A DNA stretch of 64,000 bases from Diabrotica undecimpunctata (GCF_040954645.1 NC_092806.1:108584731-108648730); one strand, 5' to 3'; numbered from the stretch's first letter, positions 9,895 through 22,012 are shown. Translations and numbers: made by a program. The notes: generated by a model from the sequence alone, not told the origin.

Positions 9895-11958
9895 TATAAG
9901 CTTTGTCCATAAAATTGTACAATTTTCAGTGACAATAAAGCATATTTCTATTTAATTATATTCTACTGTAAATTCAATTTAATTAAATTTTTCTCTTGCA
10001 TAACTTGTAGTTTGGAACCAAATTATAGTAGCATTTTTTTAATGGCATAGACTAGGTGTCAATGAGCCAGTTACCAGTTACAACGTGACTAATACCTCAA
10101 ACATAAAAATGTAACGACCGTAAAGTCCATAAAATATCAATAACGAAGAGTTGAATAATATGATTTAAGTACTTAAATTAAGGAAATAGTATTAAAGCTA
10201 ACAAAATACATAGTATATATTTTTTTATCTGTTTTAGTATTTTTTTTAAGTTGAAGATACAGTGATATAAAAGTAAAGGTTATCTGTCAAACTTTTTTTA
10301 TTTTTTAAGGGGTTTTTTGAGTTTGTGGGCGGTACCATGGTAGAACCACTAACACTACAAATATTAATAATCAGGTATTAAATAACAAGTAACAATCAAG
10401 TATATAATTGCATATTTATTTTTTATGAAATTTAAAAAAAAACAATCATTTATTCTCTTAAACAAAACCTCACGTTACATACAGTGGAATGCCATCTAGT
10501 TCTACGGATTTGATTTCTTTTATTACATCATGCATATATAACCTTATTCCCATTTACTCACATATATGGTCTGTTTGCTGGTGCACATTTCAGTGAGAAC
10601 TTAAAACTAATTTACCTTAGGTTGTGATTTTCTATCCTACTAAAAAGAAATCCTATGGGTCCAGAAGACACTGCAAGTCAAAATTCTTTCAGAGAGTTAG
10701 TGAAAGCATCTAAAGAAATTTTCAAGTATAGTTCGCACTTTATACAGTTTATCATATCTGTTTTCGTCGATAAGATAAGGAAGGGAATTAATACGACCAA
10801 CTTGGTGTTCCGGCCAGCCCAGCGCTTACTGATACTTTACGGAAAATTTTTTAAAATGGTGGTTCCTCTATGGAACCGCTGGCCCAAAAAGGGCTAAACC
10901 ATATTGATCTTATGTAAGAATATTTTTTATATTATGAAAGCAGTATAATTATTTCAAAATACTTTTCTTTCTAGTCTTTTGCTTATATTTCAAAGATTAA
11001 TAGGTTAATAGGAAAGATAACACTTTCTTTAGCGCAAATATTAAGCAAGACATTTTACTTGTAAAAATGGTATTTTTAGTTTGATTAAAAAACACGTATA
11101 CCTGATTTGGAAACCTATTTATATAATAAATTATTATTAATATCAGTTTACACACCTACAAATTTAATGTAAGGGTATCAACACTGTTCTCTACATTGTC
11201 ATCGAAGTTACTATAATTTTATATTAAGTAATATAATTTACTTTAATATGAATATGTATGTAACTAATGTTGTAACATCTGATGAATATAATTGCATAAA
11301 TTATTAATAAATTAATATAATTTGTAATTTTAAGCGGAATCGTGCCTTTGAATTTGCTATATCTGAACATTTACTTTAGATATAATGGAGAAATAATTAT
11401 TTGGCTTGTGTATATAACATTGAAATCATTTTTTTAATCCTATTATTCGGTATTACTGAAATTGACCTTACTTGTAAATCACTTATCTTAAACGGTATAT
11501 TATAAATTATTACGAAATTACTATTGACATATATACCACCTATTTTATGCTTATCAGTGAAGTAACATTGCGTTAATTCATAATTTGTATATTTTTAAGT
11601 TCTTCGCGGTACCTACTCTATATCTAGGAATAAAAATCAATATGTAATATATAAATTGATTATAAAATCTCTTGTAAATTATCTGCAATATTTTCAATTA
11701 AAATTATATATTTTTGACTTTCTACTTTTAATGTAAAACTAGTTTTCAAATTGACAGAAGTTCATGCCAGTAATTGGTATTATCGTAAGCTACTAGTCGA
11801 AATGTATTTTACTTGATATAAATACCTTTATACAGGTATACCTTTATTATTCCAGTTGTTCTGAGAACAACTGAAATTAATGATGATGAAGAATTATCTC
11901 ACGATCTTATTTTCTCATGTTATAATTATTTTAAAACTATATTGAAGATATACTAAAC
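9895..11958. other. unassigned AT-rich sequence
   Basis: No feature I can support. A phrase near 9897 (TAAGCTTTGTCCATA) recurs near 44634, suggesting a shared low-copy repeat. The open frame at 10655-10897 matches nothing I recognise and looks like chance. Confidence 0.5.
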
Positions 11959-12855
11959 CCGACGAGTAGTGAGAAAAGGTTGCGTCTTATCACCGCTATT
12001 ATTTAATCTGTATTCGGAATCTGTATTCAGAAAAGCATTAGACCAAGTTGCAATTACGATTAACGGAACCAGTATAGACATCAGGTACGCTGATGATACC
12101 ATCCTAATAGCAAGCAACGCACAAGAACTACAAAATATAATAAATGCGGTAGTTCGTCAAAGCGAAATGTTCGATTTACGTCTAAATGTTAACAAATCTA
12201 AAATTCTAGTATTTTCAAAGATACCAACATACATAGATTTGCATGCTAAGACATAACAGGTAACTTCCATCAAATATTTGGACGAAAATATCAACAGCCA
12301 GTGTAACTCACAAAAAGAAATCCTATTAAGAATAGAAAAAGCGAGGAAAACATGCATGAACATGAAAACATTTTTTACAAAATCAGACCTTAGACTAGAG
12401 TTCAGAATTCGAAAGATTAGATGTTACGTTTTCTCTGTTTTGCTGTATGGCTGTGAAAGTTGTACAATGAATTTTAAAACAGAAAAAATAATAGATGCCT
12501 TTGAAATGTATATATAAAGACGGATACTGAGAATTTCTTAGATACAAAAAGTTACCAACGGTTAGGAACCTCGGCACATGACTTAAGAAAAAGAGTTAAT
12601 CAGTATAATTAAAGACAGAAAAAAATACAATACTTGGGTCATACGTTGAGAAGTAAAAGTTATGAATTACTCCAAATTATATTAGAAGGTAAATTGCAAG
12701 GAAAAAATCAGTTGGAAGACGTGAAAACTTGTGGCTGAAAGACCTGGGGAGATAGTTTGACCGCTCATCCACTGAAAGTTTTCGTACAGCTGTTTCCAAA
12801 GTTATAATTGCCTCTTAGATCGCCAACCTTCGAAAGGAGACGGCGCAATAAGAAA
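11959..12855 (+). pseudogene. RTE-type LINE fragment, frameshifted
   Basis: It begins inside the RT domain (VRKGCVLSPLLFNLYSES, then IRYADDTILIASNAQELQNI). It continues after a break with LRIEKARKTCMNMK and CYVFSVLLYGCES, and decays toward a C-terminus recognisable as GRRENLWLKDL-like and IANLRKE, followed by AATAAGAAAAAGAT. It is 5' truncated, has several stops and frameshifts, and is older than the copy at 315-1918. No clear TSD. Confidence 0.75.
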
Positions 12856-12889
12856 AAGATACCTTTATGCTATTTTATAAAATTAGAGT

Positions 12890-13830
12890 AAACCTTTAAA
12901 TCTTAAAAAGTTTACACATTATGCTTTGTAGAAGACCAAATAGCATTTATACAGGGGATGAGGATGCTGTAAATTAATACAAGAATACAAAATTGGGGCT
13001 TAGAGGTGAAAATTGACAAAACGGAATACATCTGTATCGACAGATAACAACAAACTATACTACTTGAAGACTATGAACCAGAAATAAAACAATATCATCC
13101 TCAACAGCTATTCCATCCATCGTCAGATGTAAGCTTACCTTAGGTGTGTACATTCATAAATTTATAAATTAGTTTGGACTAACATACACAGCTATATCCG
13201 TGTAGTGATCAAGAAAAAGGAAGAGGAAGAAAGACTGCTAAACCAACGCTAAAGGTAAGAGTGAATGATGCTGAAAGGTGAAGTTAGAAAAGTGGGTCAC
13301 ACTGTGTGAGTTGGAATGCGTGAGTCAGACTGTGGGGAAGGAGGAAATGCCCATCTGGAAATAATGCCGAACTAGGAGCGATGAGTGTCTTCTACGCGCT
13401 ACCTGGAACGAGACAGGGAACCTCCTTGCTGATGAATAGAGTGTGAATGTGTATGAATGGAGAATGAATGAATAAAGGTAGTGATTCGGAAGTTATGCCA
13501 GCCTTACAGCGGCCATTTCGCTTCCGGATCGCTGGATGACAGAGGAGGGTCTGGTTTAGCAGGTAGGCGTTCGGCGTAGACTCGGCGATGAGAGGGCATT
13601 TTAAAGTATCTCGGGAACTATCGCCGGGAGTACGAAGAACGAATCCTGCACTAAAGTTAGTCAGGCGGCGCCCTGGACTGAGATGTCTTTTGAAGATTCC
13701 AGACCCCCCCTCTATAAAGACGAAAAAAAAAAAGGTGTGTACATTCAGTTCTGTTTTATGCGGAACCAGCTATTCTCTTAACGTCACCAGTCCTGGTTTA
13801 AGGCCCGTTTAGACTTCCCTTATTTGCTCT
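12890..13830 (+). pseudogene. second LINE RT fragment, split by a retroelement insertion
   Basis: Across frameshifts, 12895-13141 reads EDQIAFIQ, then NWGLEVKIDKTEYICIDR and ILLEDYEPEIKQ. This fits the RT region just after the FADDQ motif of a cfdp2-like/RTE-type LINE. After the inserted 13157-13732 block, sequence from 13748 may continue it (SSVLCGTS, compare FSVLLYG). Heavily decayed. Confidence 0.5.
13157..13732 (+). mobile_element. poly(A)-tailed retroelement 3' end with 15-bp TSD
   Basis: The TSD AGGTGTGTACATTCA lies at 13142-13156 and 13733-13747. The insert is about 576 bp, distinctly more GC-rich than its surroundings, and ends CTCTATAAAGACG plus a run of A. I see no protein motif, so it is either the 3' untranslated end of a truncated LINE or a SINE-like element. 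It lies within the older RT fragment. Confidence 0.75.
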
Positions 13831-13984
13831 TAGTCGCCACTCAACAATTGAAGACTTAGTTACAAATACAAAATAACCCACATTTTTACTAAATTTGAGC
13901 TAATACTTCAGACAACTCTTTGTTTTAAGGTACATCGGATAGTGTAAAAGATATTTTACAAAAACGACACAGGCCGCTAAAAAT

Positions 13985-16268
13985 AAACGTCATCATATTG
14001 TATTGTATTGGTCAGTTTTCAAGCATGAGTACAATCTCAAGTTTGGTCTCCCACGAACTAATACATGAGCCACATGTAATAGTTATAAACTAAAAATTCA
14101 GTTGGCAAATTTAGGAGAAGCAAACGTAATTAAACCTGAGTACAAACTACATTTGAAGAAGGTTAAAAAATTTACGGAAATTAAAAAAAATCTAGAGCAA
14201 AATGCCCAACAAAAGAAGATAATGTTGCTTGCCTTTGATTAAAATATGCAAAACCTAACTTTGCCACACATACGTACCAGTGATGTTTTTTCTTGTCGCC
14301 AGCAGTGTATTTGGGATTCATGATGTTGGGAAAAATAATGTCGTTTTATACACTTATTTAGAACCAGGGCAAAATGGCCAAAATAATGTTACAACATTAT
14401 TACTCAGATATTTATTTATTTATTTTTATTCCACAACAAACACATTTTACAGAATAAAATGTAATTACAAACAGGGATTTTGACATTAGATATACCTACA
14501 TGCTAAGATAAAGTGATCGAAGCGGATAGAAAGCTAGATTTAATTGCTGTGATGTTGGTGTTGAAGATATCTATGTCGCTATTTTTTTTAGTATCATATT
14601 GCACTGGCTTATCATGTTGTTTATAGGCGAGCAGTCTATTTCACAAATAAAAAAGCAGCATCTATGACTTAACCTCAAGTTAATTTTAGGTACCAAGAAC
14701 TTTATATAGTTGATCTAGTATAAGCCTTTATATTTTAAGTTATTCACAATATAATATACAAGTAGCATTGCTTGCATTTTCCGTCTCTGTTCCCGTGTTA
14801 CAAATTTGAAAGCTTCAAGCATACTCCGGTAAGACAGCAAGTATGGATAGGAATTATATTTTCTAACATATAGATATCTTAAAAATCTTTTTGTACCTTT
14901 TCAATTAAATCTATATTTACTTATGCATGGTGTGCCCAAACTACAGAAGCATACTCAAGATGTGGTCTTACCAAGCAATTATATAGTTTAATTATGCTAT
15001 CTAGCATCTTAAAATGTTTGGTGTGTCTAATTATAAAACCTAACATCCTAAAAGCCCTATTAGTAGCAATGTGATAGTGATCATTGAAGTGCAAGCTTTG
15101 CTGAAAATTCACACCAAGAACTTTACACACGGATTTTCTGGGCAATTCTTTACTATTAATATAATAAACCATTTTATTAAAGTTCCTGTTACGTGTGAAG
15201 GTCATCACTGAATACTTTTCAACCTTTAGATCCATCTGAAACCAATTAGATACCGCATTCAACTCTAGTTGTAATAGTTGGCAATCACATTGATCTTCTA
15301 CAACTCTAAACATCTTAAAATCATCTGCAAATATTAAACAAGTGGAAAATTTGAGACAACTAGAAAGATCATTTATGAAGCAGCAAATCAAAGTGGTCCC
15401 AGGTTGCTACCCTGAGGAACTCCAGAAGTTACGGAATATTCCGCTGACAAAAAATTACCAAATCTAACTTACTGACTTCTATCTGCTAGGTACGAATTCA
15501 AAAATGTTAATGCATTAATTGAGAGGCCAAAGGTGCCCAGTTTTTAATTTAAATCACAATGAAATCTATTTCAGAAATTTAGTATTGATAAGTGACGGAT
15601 GCTCAGGGCAAAACAAAAATTATGTTATGTTTTTTTTCTGTACTGCTTGGTACATTCTATCGGCCTGTTGGACTACATTCAATATGTGTTTCCTATAAGG
15701 GTCATACATATTTATTCAATGACCAAGATTTAATTTTAATTTGTACCAAGAAAAAAAAAGTGTACTACAGAGATTCCAGAAGATTGAAACAATATAATAA
15801 AAAATGCTTGGTAGACCCATCTCCATACAAAGTTGACACAATTACACATGATGTCTTCTTAATATAAAGGAAGCCATTGAGAATTATTTTTACGTAAAAG
15901 TAAACCAGCAATGAGGTTAAAATAAATTAGAATAATTAGAATGAGTAAAGAATTTAGATATGTAATAGTTAGATGTACATTTACTACAGGTCCATGGTAC
16001 AAGATCTACATACGCAATAAACGGAAGTTGTCCCTCTCAACGCAATAAACGCAATAAACGGAGTCCTCATTGCCACTGAATGCAATTAAACTAAGGTTTA
16101 ATTAAACTAAAGACTAACGCTAAGGATTTGCAGAAGTTAAAGAAATATGTATCAAATCCAGTTGGTCAGGAATTTTACGATTTTTTGAATTTAAATTCAG
16201 CTCTCCAGGAAATAATATCTGTTAATAATAACGACAGCGAGGACAACAGTAGTGGCACAAAAAATTAA
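13985..16268 (+). pseudogene. DUF7869-like repeat-derived protein relic, split by a LINE
   Basis: Two parts (13985-14402 and about 15546-16268) read through frameshifts as one protein of a large insect family I recall as DUF7869-like. Part one: FKHEYNLKFGLPRTNT (usual pattern FGxPRxDTCxxC), IMLLAFD, then HDVGKNNVVLYTYLEPGQNG. Part two: LISDGCSGQN, HTYLFNDQDLILICTKKKKV, then KDLQKLKKYVSNP near the end. The pattern of an Asp-containing DGCGGQN motif and a GHSY...ND motif is typical. The CR1/jockey-like copy at 14403-15545 separates the halves. The biochemical role of the family is not known to me. Confidence 0.6.
14403..15545 (-). mobile_element. 5'-truncated CR1/jockey-like LINE fragment
   Basis: Minus-strand translation with breaks gives SGVPQGSNLGPL, then an open stretch (14921-15391) with FADDFKMFRVV, LELNAVSNWFQMDLKVEKYS, KVLGVNFQQSLHFNDH and LVRPHLEYASVVW. 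It continues past a stop as IEKVQKRFLRYLY. This is the RT palm-to-thumb region of the CR1/jockey group. The 3' end is a short TAAATAAA-type repeat at 14403-14430. Several stops make it inactive. Confidence 0.75.
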
Positions 16269-16611
16269 ACTTTAATAACTTTTACTTTACTTACTTTAAT
16301 TTACTGTACATTTCATGAATAAATATCTTTTAAATTTATTAATAATGAAGTGTGAGAATTTTTACAAAAACAATATATCTTCCCTTACATACCTTACTAG
16401 TTTAGCACAAAAAATACATACACGTCAATGTAATATTTCTGTTTATTTTTCTTAAAAAGAACCTTCAATGGAAATTAACCCAAACATTCAAATAAATACA
16501 CATTTTTCTAGAATATCTATAAACATAATAATTTCCCATTATCATCATAATTTTCCCTTCTTTCATAGAAATTAGGTTTTTCTATTTAATGTAAAACATT
16601 AAAAATACAGA

Positions 16612-16765
16612 TGAGTTGTTTTTGGAAATAAGTCTTCAATTCGCTTCGTCCAACGGTTGTTCTTGATTCTTTCTGTGTGTCCTGCCTACTTCCATTTTAA
16701 CATGGCAATTCTTTGGATTTACATCTGTTACTTTTAATCGTTCTTATTTCTTCATTGGTATGATA
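16612..16765 (-). pseudogene. C-terminal fragment of an RTE/cfdp2-like LINE
   Basis: The minus-strand frame reads KWK, a stop, AGHTERIKNNRWTKRIEDLFP. This corresponds to the WxWAGHxxRxxDxRWT...W.P block found at the C-terminus of many insect endonuclease-RT proteins. Only about 50 codons are visible. Confidence 0.55.
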
Positions 16766-18245
16766 TCATACCATGATTATATGTCTTTAGTAATAATACT
16801 GGAAGAAGTATGACAAAAAGGAGAGAAACGTATCGAACTATAAAGGGGTCACTAAATTTTCTAGTGGACTTTTCGCCCATTTTCCTGTTTCTGATCTTAA
16901 TGGTAGGATTGTATAGTTCAGTCTTCGTAATGTCCGTGTAGCCTTCCATAACCAGTAGTTAGTGGCTTGTGTTGTATCTAATTTTTGTAAAGTTGCATTT
17001 TTTCTGCTAATATTAGTTTTTAACTTCTTTTTGTAATTTATTAGGGTCTGTTTTACTCTTAGGGAATCTTTTTATTTGCCATTGTTTTCTAAGCCTTCTT
17101 TTCTTCATTATTTTTTCCTATGTTGTATTGTATCAGTTTCTATTCACCTGTACAACTGTGTTAAAATGTTCTATTTGCATGTTCGATCTGTTTATCTGTC
17201 TTTAGTGAAATGTGTAAACTGGTTTGATTTTTTACTTGATATATAAAATAGCTTCAATTTGTTTTATTGTTGTGTAATATGCAGCTCTTTACTGCTGTTG
17301 ATATGTTTTTACTTACGATTATGATAACGGGTGAGTTGTCGGGGGATAAATCAAAACAAGACTTTGTTTTAAAAATTCGTTTATTCCTTTTACTACAGTA
17401 AAATCGAGAATATCTGGAATTTTCGAAGGGTGTGCCAGCCAGTATGTTGGCTCTCTTTTGGATACTTTGTTTAGGTTATCTATGAGTATTTATTTTTGCA
17501 GTTTACGACCTTTGGTATTATTATGTCTAGAGCCCCACATTAGATGTTTTAAATTGGAGTCTGCGCCTCAAATAAACCTAGGTTCAAGTGTATCAAAAAA
17601 GATTTTAAATTCTGGTTGTTTAATTGTTTTGGTCAATAGTGGACAATATATAGTCAATAATAGACAATAATAGACAATATATAATAGTGGACAATATATA
17701 GCTAAAAAAGTTATTTTGTTCTGTCCAATATTTTACGACTACATTTGTGGCTTGAATATGTGCTTTTTGATACTGGGTTGTTTACTAATGTTTGATGTTG
17801 TTTCTTATAATGATTGCTGTCCCACCGTGTGCAGTATTTTTGTTTCTATAAATGCATACCACTCATGTTTGTATTGTGTCAGGCCATTAGCATTCCATAG
17901 CGCAAATTTTAGTGTATTAGTCTTTAATTCATTTTTGTGACAAGTATTGTGAGTAGGTTTAGCATAGTGCTTATTTGTTCCATAAGCCTTTTCATGATAT
18001 TTTTTAACTTCTGTATGTCATTTGTCTGAATGACCATTGAAATCTCTTGTTGATTGGTGTTTACTATTTGAGCATATGTAGATCTTTGTGTGTTACTTAT
18101 ATTTGCTGTAGCCACTGGAAGCTGTTGGTTATGTTATTGATTCCTTGACTTCAAAAATCTTGCTTTCTGCAGTTCTATATATACACTGTATCCTCTGTAA
18201 TCCTCTGGGTAATTATTATCGCAAAGTACACATTTACTAGATCAG
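16766..18245 (-). pseudogene. jockey-type LINE relic: ORF1 C-terminus and ORF2 endonuclease
   Basis: In minus-strand order: KCVLCDNNYPEDYRGYSVY (gag-like zinc-knuckle region), then STYAQIVNTNQQEIS and LMEQISTMLNLLTILVTKMN with a natural stop (ORF1 end, 17924-18115). Next comes ORF2 with LKFALWNANGLTQYKHE, WGSRHNNTKGRKL, REPTYWLAHPSKIPDILDF (APE-type endonuclease), KKRRLRKQWQIKRFPKSKT (linker) and LWKATRTLRRLN (start of RT). Many frameshifts. A short tandem repeat of TGTCTATTAT-like units around 17636-17700 has expanded inside it. Confidence 0.7.
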
Positions 18246-18254
18246 ATCAATTTT

Positions 18255-18620
18255 TTTTTCGACTATTTCATCCATTATAAGATTTAAAATTAGAGGGCTT
18301 AGGAAGTATGTCTGCTTTATACCTGTACCTGTGTCTTTTTTCTTTTATCAGTTCCTATTTTATAAAGGTAAATAAAGTCCTTCGTCCTTTCTGTTTAAAA
18401 GACCTTTTTCAACTCAAAGTCAATCAAGCAAAGAAATACCGGTTAATTTTATTCTAGTGCCTTTACATGATTTTTCTTGTAATAAATACTGTGTCTGTAT
18501 TCGATCTTCTGCTTCGAAATCCCGGTTTTTTCCTCAAGTGCCATTCTCTCGTTTATTAATTTGGATAAAACTTTTGTCCTAAATTTCAGTGTGGTGTTAA
18601 ATAGCTTCATTCCTCTAAAT
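18255..18620 (-). pseudogene. LINE reverse transcriptase fragment
   Basis: The minus-strand reading with frameshifts gives GMKLFNTTLKFRTKVLSKLI, EEKTGFRSRRSNTDTVFITR and, after a decayed stretch, GIKQTYFLSPLILNLIMDEI. These match RT blocks before the FADD motif (usual GFRxGRSxxD and G.RQGdxLSPLLF). It is a different LINE from the jockey relic next to it. Confidence 0.6.
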
Positions 18621-18663
18621 TTTCCATTCCCATTACTTTTTTTAAACCCAAACTACTTTAGTA

Positions 18664-19920
18664 GGGTCAAATTTAACCCCAGGACTTTTCGTGCGGCCAC
18701 TGTTAGACAGTTTGGCAAACGACCTTGTTACTCCATGTATTTTTGCAAATTAAGTACGTAGTTTAGCATGTCGCTTAGTATCAAACGATGAGTGGGATAA
18801 CGCACACGTGCTACTGTGTTCTGGTCAGATTTGACCCCACTTTAGTAAATAGTTACGTTATAACTATTTAAGATAATACATTAAAATGTCTTTAAGAATT
18901 AGCGGAAGTACGGTGACGAGTAATAATGTTTTTGACTTCCTCGAATCCCTGGAGAAGCCAACCGAGAATATTGACATTAATAGTAACTCTAATGACAGTG
19001 ATACTGACAGTATAAGTGAACACTTGGATTATAATACATATTCAAAAATTGACGTCAGTGACTTATCAAGTGACGAATGTAAAACAGCATTTAATAATAA
19101 AACAAATTTTAACTATGGACGGAACAGATATAAGTGGGCTAAAATGTCATCGAATGCCATAGTCTGTGGACTAGTACGCATTTCGATGCGCATCGCCCTG
19201 TCTCGAATTTTCCCATTGGCTCTTGACCTGGAAATCCCTATTTATCGCTCGAACAGCGCATATAAATATTGGCGATTTTCAAGTCAGCCAAGTCAGTCCC
19301 TTACGGGCTCTCCGAGAGCTTAGTGCTCTCGGGGCTCTGCTTCCTGCATTTCTTTTCCATACTCTTTGGCTGAGAATTATTTCAACTTAACTTGGTGTTT
19401 TATTTCGACGAAGAATATCTTGCCTTTTTCAAGGCAAGACACCGAAATATTTACAAGTCCATAACCCGAAAATGGACTTAAAGTAGAGGAGCTCTCGACG
19501 TTAACTCCAAAGCCCTCTACAGGGGCTTTTAGAAGGTGGTTAGACCCTTAATTGTTCCCCCAAGGTGACAAAAAATGCTCCGGCACCATCAAAGACTCGC
19601 GTACAGAACATTATTACACACTTTTCTGGTGTTCTTGGACCTGACTTAAAAAAAACCATCGACTCCACTTGAATCTTGATCTTTTCTTATAATTCCTGAC
19701 ATGTTGGCCTCTATTCTAAAGTACATAGATGATAAAAATGCCGAGCTCAGTGTGAATTATGAGGATACCTGTACATTTGTCGATCATCCAAACGAAGGTG
19801 AACTTAAGGCTCTTTAGGGTCTTTTATACCTTTCAGGTGTACTAAAATCCAATCATGGGAATGCCGATTCAATATTTTCAGGTGTTTTAGGTAGGCCAAA
19901 CTTTTATATTTTATTGTAAG
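18664..19920 (+). pseudogene. piggyBac-like element, 5' part, interrupted
   Basis: The ORF from ATG 18886 has the acidic N-terminus usual for piggyBac transposases (SNSNDSDTDSISEHLD) and NRYKWAK. After an inserted block it resumes near 19563 as PKVTKNAPAPSKTRVQNIIT and later LSGVLKSNHGNADSIFSGV. Upstream, AGGGTCAAATTTAACCCC (about 18662-18680) and GGTCAGATTTGACCCC (18823-18838) form inverted repeats as at piggyBac 5' ends. The DDD catalytic core is absent; the sequence ends near 19920. Frameshifts make it inactive. Confidence 0.6.
19144..19575 (+). mobile_element. LTR-like insertion in the piggyBac relic
   Basis: This block interrupts the piggyBac reading frame and is more GC-rich than its flanks. 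It has a TATA-like CATATAAATATT (about 19259-19270), a CAAGTCAGCCAAGTCAGT start-like region and an imperfect hairpin (CTCTCCGAGAGC). It opens with TG and closes with CCA, but I could not find a clean TSD, so the boundaries and the LTR call are tentative. Confidence 0.4.
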
Positions 19921-20407
19921 TTTGATGACATTATACTTATATACTTTTTTCATAAACTTTACAATTGCCTTTCCTTACTTTCTTTAAATAATTTAATTTG
20001 ATCCTAAAAGGCCGTTAACGTTTTACTACACAATTTTTCGTAGGTAACTTTTGTGTTTAGGTAAGATATTGAAAGAAAAGTTTACCTAAACCCACTTAAA
20101 GTATTTTGTTTAAAGTTAAAAGTACTTAATATTTAAGACACTTTTAGTAAAAAGTTTTTAAGCCTTAAGTTCTTGGACAGATTTTATCAGTAAATGTTAC
20201 AATCGATAGTTTATCAATATATTTAATATGTTCTATGAACAAACCCAAAAAACTTTCATTTATGAACTTTTTGCAGTAAGTCCGCGATAGGATTATGTAA
20301 CTAGGAAGTTGAACACAAATTTTTAGGTTTAGTTGTATGATTTTTCTCCGCCTATATTACAATTTATTTCATAAAAAAAAAAACATTCATCATTATTATA
20401 ATTAGAT
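19921..20407. other. unassigned flank left of the full-length LINE
   Basis: AT-rich and non-coding as far as I can see. It ends at the 13-bp target-site duplication (20408-20420). Confidence 0.5.
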
Positions 20408-20758
20408 AAAGTGTCAAAGAAGAGTGTCAAATAACTGTCAAAGTGTGGTTACACATTTTAAAGTTTTCTCCACATTTTAAAGTTTAATTCGAGATTCCAA
20501 CCCTGCGTTTAAAATATTGTTAGCTAAATAGAGTATTTAAACAACAAAGTTTCTTCACACAAAAAATAAACTGTGAGTACATTACCAATTTAATACAAAT
20601 TCAATATTATTAAATATTATACATAACCCATAATTCAATACAACACATCAATTAATCCAGTCTCTGGTTTTTTGGCAACTTCCACAAGTCGAACTAATTA
20701 GCCGATACAAGACCGGCTCTAGAAAAATTTTATCAAATGAAGAAAACAAAAATTAAAA

Positions 20759-22012
20759 ATGGATAATTCTGAAAATATTAGTATACCTACTACATCATCA
20801 ACATCGACATACTCCAATGCAGTAAGCAACTTCAATTTTCCTTCAAAAGAACAAGCCATTATTCTGTCAGCTATCCAAGGTATTAAAATACATGAATACA
20901 TAGTAGCCATAGGGTCTCTACTCACACCAAAAAATGTTATCTTTGCATCACGAATAGCTAACAACAGAGTTTGTATTTACTTGAACAATACTAGCATAGT
21001 AGATACCTTACTAAACAACCATAAAACAGTACTCATCCAAGGCAATGAGATAGAAATTCGAAGACTTATTACGCCAGCAAGGAGACTAGTAATATCAAAC
21101 ATCTGCCCCAGCATTCCGAACAGTATTTTAGAAGAAGAACTGAAACAACTAGAAATAACTGCAGTATCCAAATTAACGTTTTTAAAAGTTGGCATGCCCG
21201 AGTCTGAGTATAGTCATGTCTTAAGCTTTAGGCGGCAAATATTTGTCTCTCCGATAATCACCAAACCAATTCCAAATACAATCTTAATAACCTATGACAA
21301 CACTCCTTACAGAATCTTCCTATCCCTAGATGGTTTAAATTGCTCTAGATGTAATACTACTGGCCACAAAGAAGAAAACTGCACATCAACATCAACTGGT
21401 ACAGAAACACTTAAAGATCCTTATACCTCAGAACTCGAACTCATGGAAATAAATCAGAATAATTCAGCAACAAATATTTCAGATGATACAACCAACTGTT
21501 TCAACCCTATTTCTGCAGATATCCCAACGACAAATGATTCGCTTATAGTACACAGCATACCTTCAACTAAAGCTAACAGCAATAATAGTAAAACAACCAA
21601 TCAAGCAAAAAGGCAAATTTCAACCTCTCCTGAAATCTCAGAAACTAAAAACCTAAACGAAACTTTCATAACTCCAAAAAAATCCGCACACAAAAAAAAG
21701 AAAAAGGCTTTAGATGTCGAAGCCACATTAAAACCAATTGAAAACATTTTAATGACAGCATCTCCTTCATATACGCTAAATTTCTCTGAATTATGCGACT
21801 TCGTGATAAACGCAATAGGATCAAAATTTCCTGAAGTCACAGCTAAAAACTATACAGAAGATTTTGACGGCTTATACACCTTATTAAAAATGGTTCACTC
21901 AAAATTAAATGATAGACGCATGAAAAATAATATCACAAGAATTATAAAGAAAATAAATCCAACAAATGAATCTTCCCTCACTGAAGAAAGCGACTACGAT
22001 TTATCTCAATAG
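20759..22012 (+). CDS. LINE ORF1, gag-like nucleic-acid-binding protein (417 aa)
   Basis: First protein of the full-length LINE, expected to bind element RNA and form ribonucleoprotein particles. A CCHC-type knuckle CSRCNTTGHKEENC lies near residue 194, preceded by a stretch ending RIFLSLDGLN. The C-terminal half is rich in Ser, Thr, Asn and Lys (TPKKSAHKKKKKAL) and ends with an acidic tail. Only one knuckle is obvious, where two or three are common. Its stop lies 47 bases inside ORF2, which suggests coupled or reinitiated translation. Confidence 0.85.
   Translation: MDNSENISIPTTSSTSTYSNAVSNFNFPSKEQAIILSAIQGIKIHEYIVAIGSLLTPKNVIFASRIANNRVCIYLNNTSIVDTLLNNHKTVLIQGNEIEIRRLITPARRLVISNICPSIPNSILEEELKQLEITAVSKLTFLKVGMPESEYSHVLSFRRQIFVSPIITKPIPNTILITYDNTPYRIFLSLDGLNCSRCNTTGHKEENCTSTSTGTETLKDPYTSELELMEINQNNSATNISDDTTNCFNPISADIPTTNDSLIVHSIPSTKANSNNSKTTNQAKRQISTSPEISETKNLNETFITPKKSAHKKKKKALDVEATLKPIENILMTASPSYTLNFSELCDFVINAIGSKFPEVTAKNYTEDFDGLYTLLKMVHSKLNDRRMKNNITRIIKKINPTNESSLTEESDYDLSQ

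Noticed and set aside
10655..10897. 80-codon plus-strand ORF
   Set aside because: No recognisable domain, no neighbour context, composition like its flanks.
12089..12101. CTGATGAT matches in LINE copies as hammerhead cores
   Set aside because: These encode the Ala-Asp-Asp of the RT motif and lack a following hairpin and GAAA.
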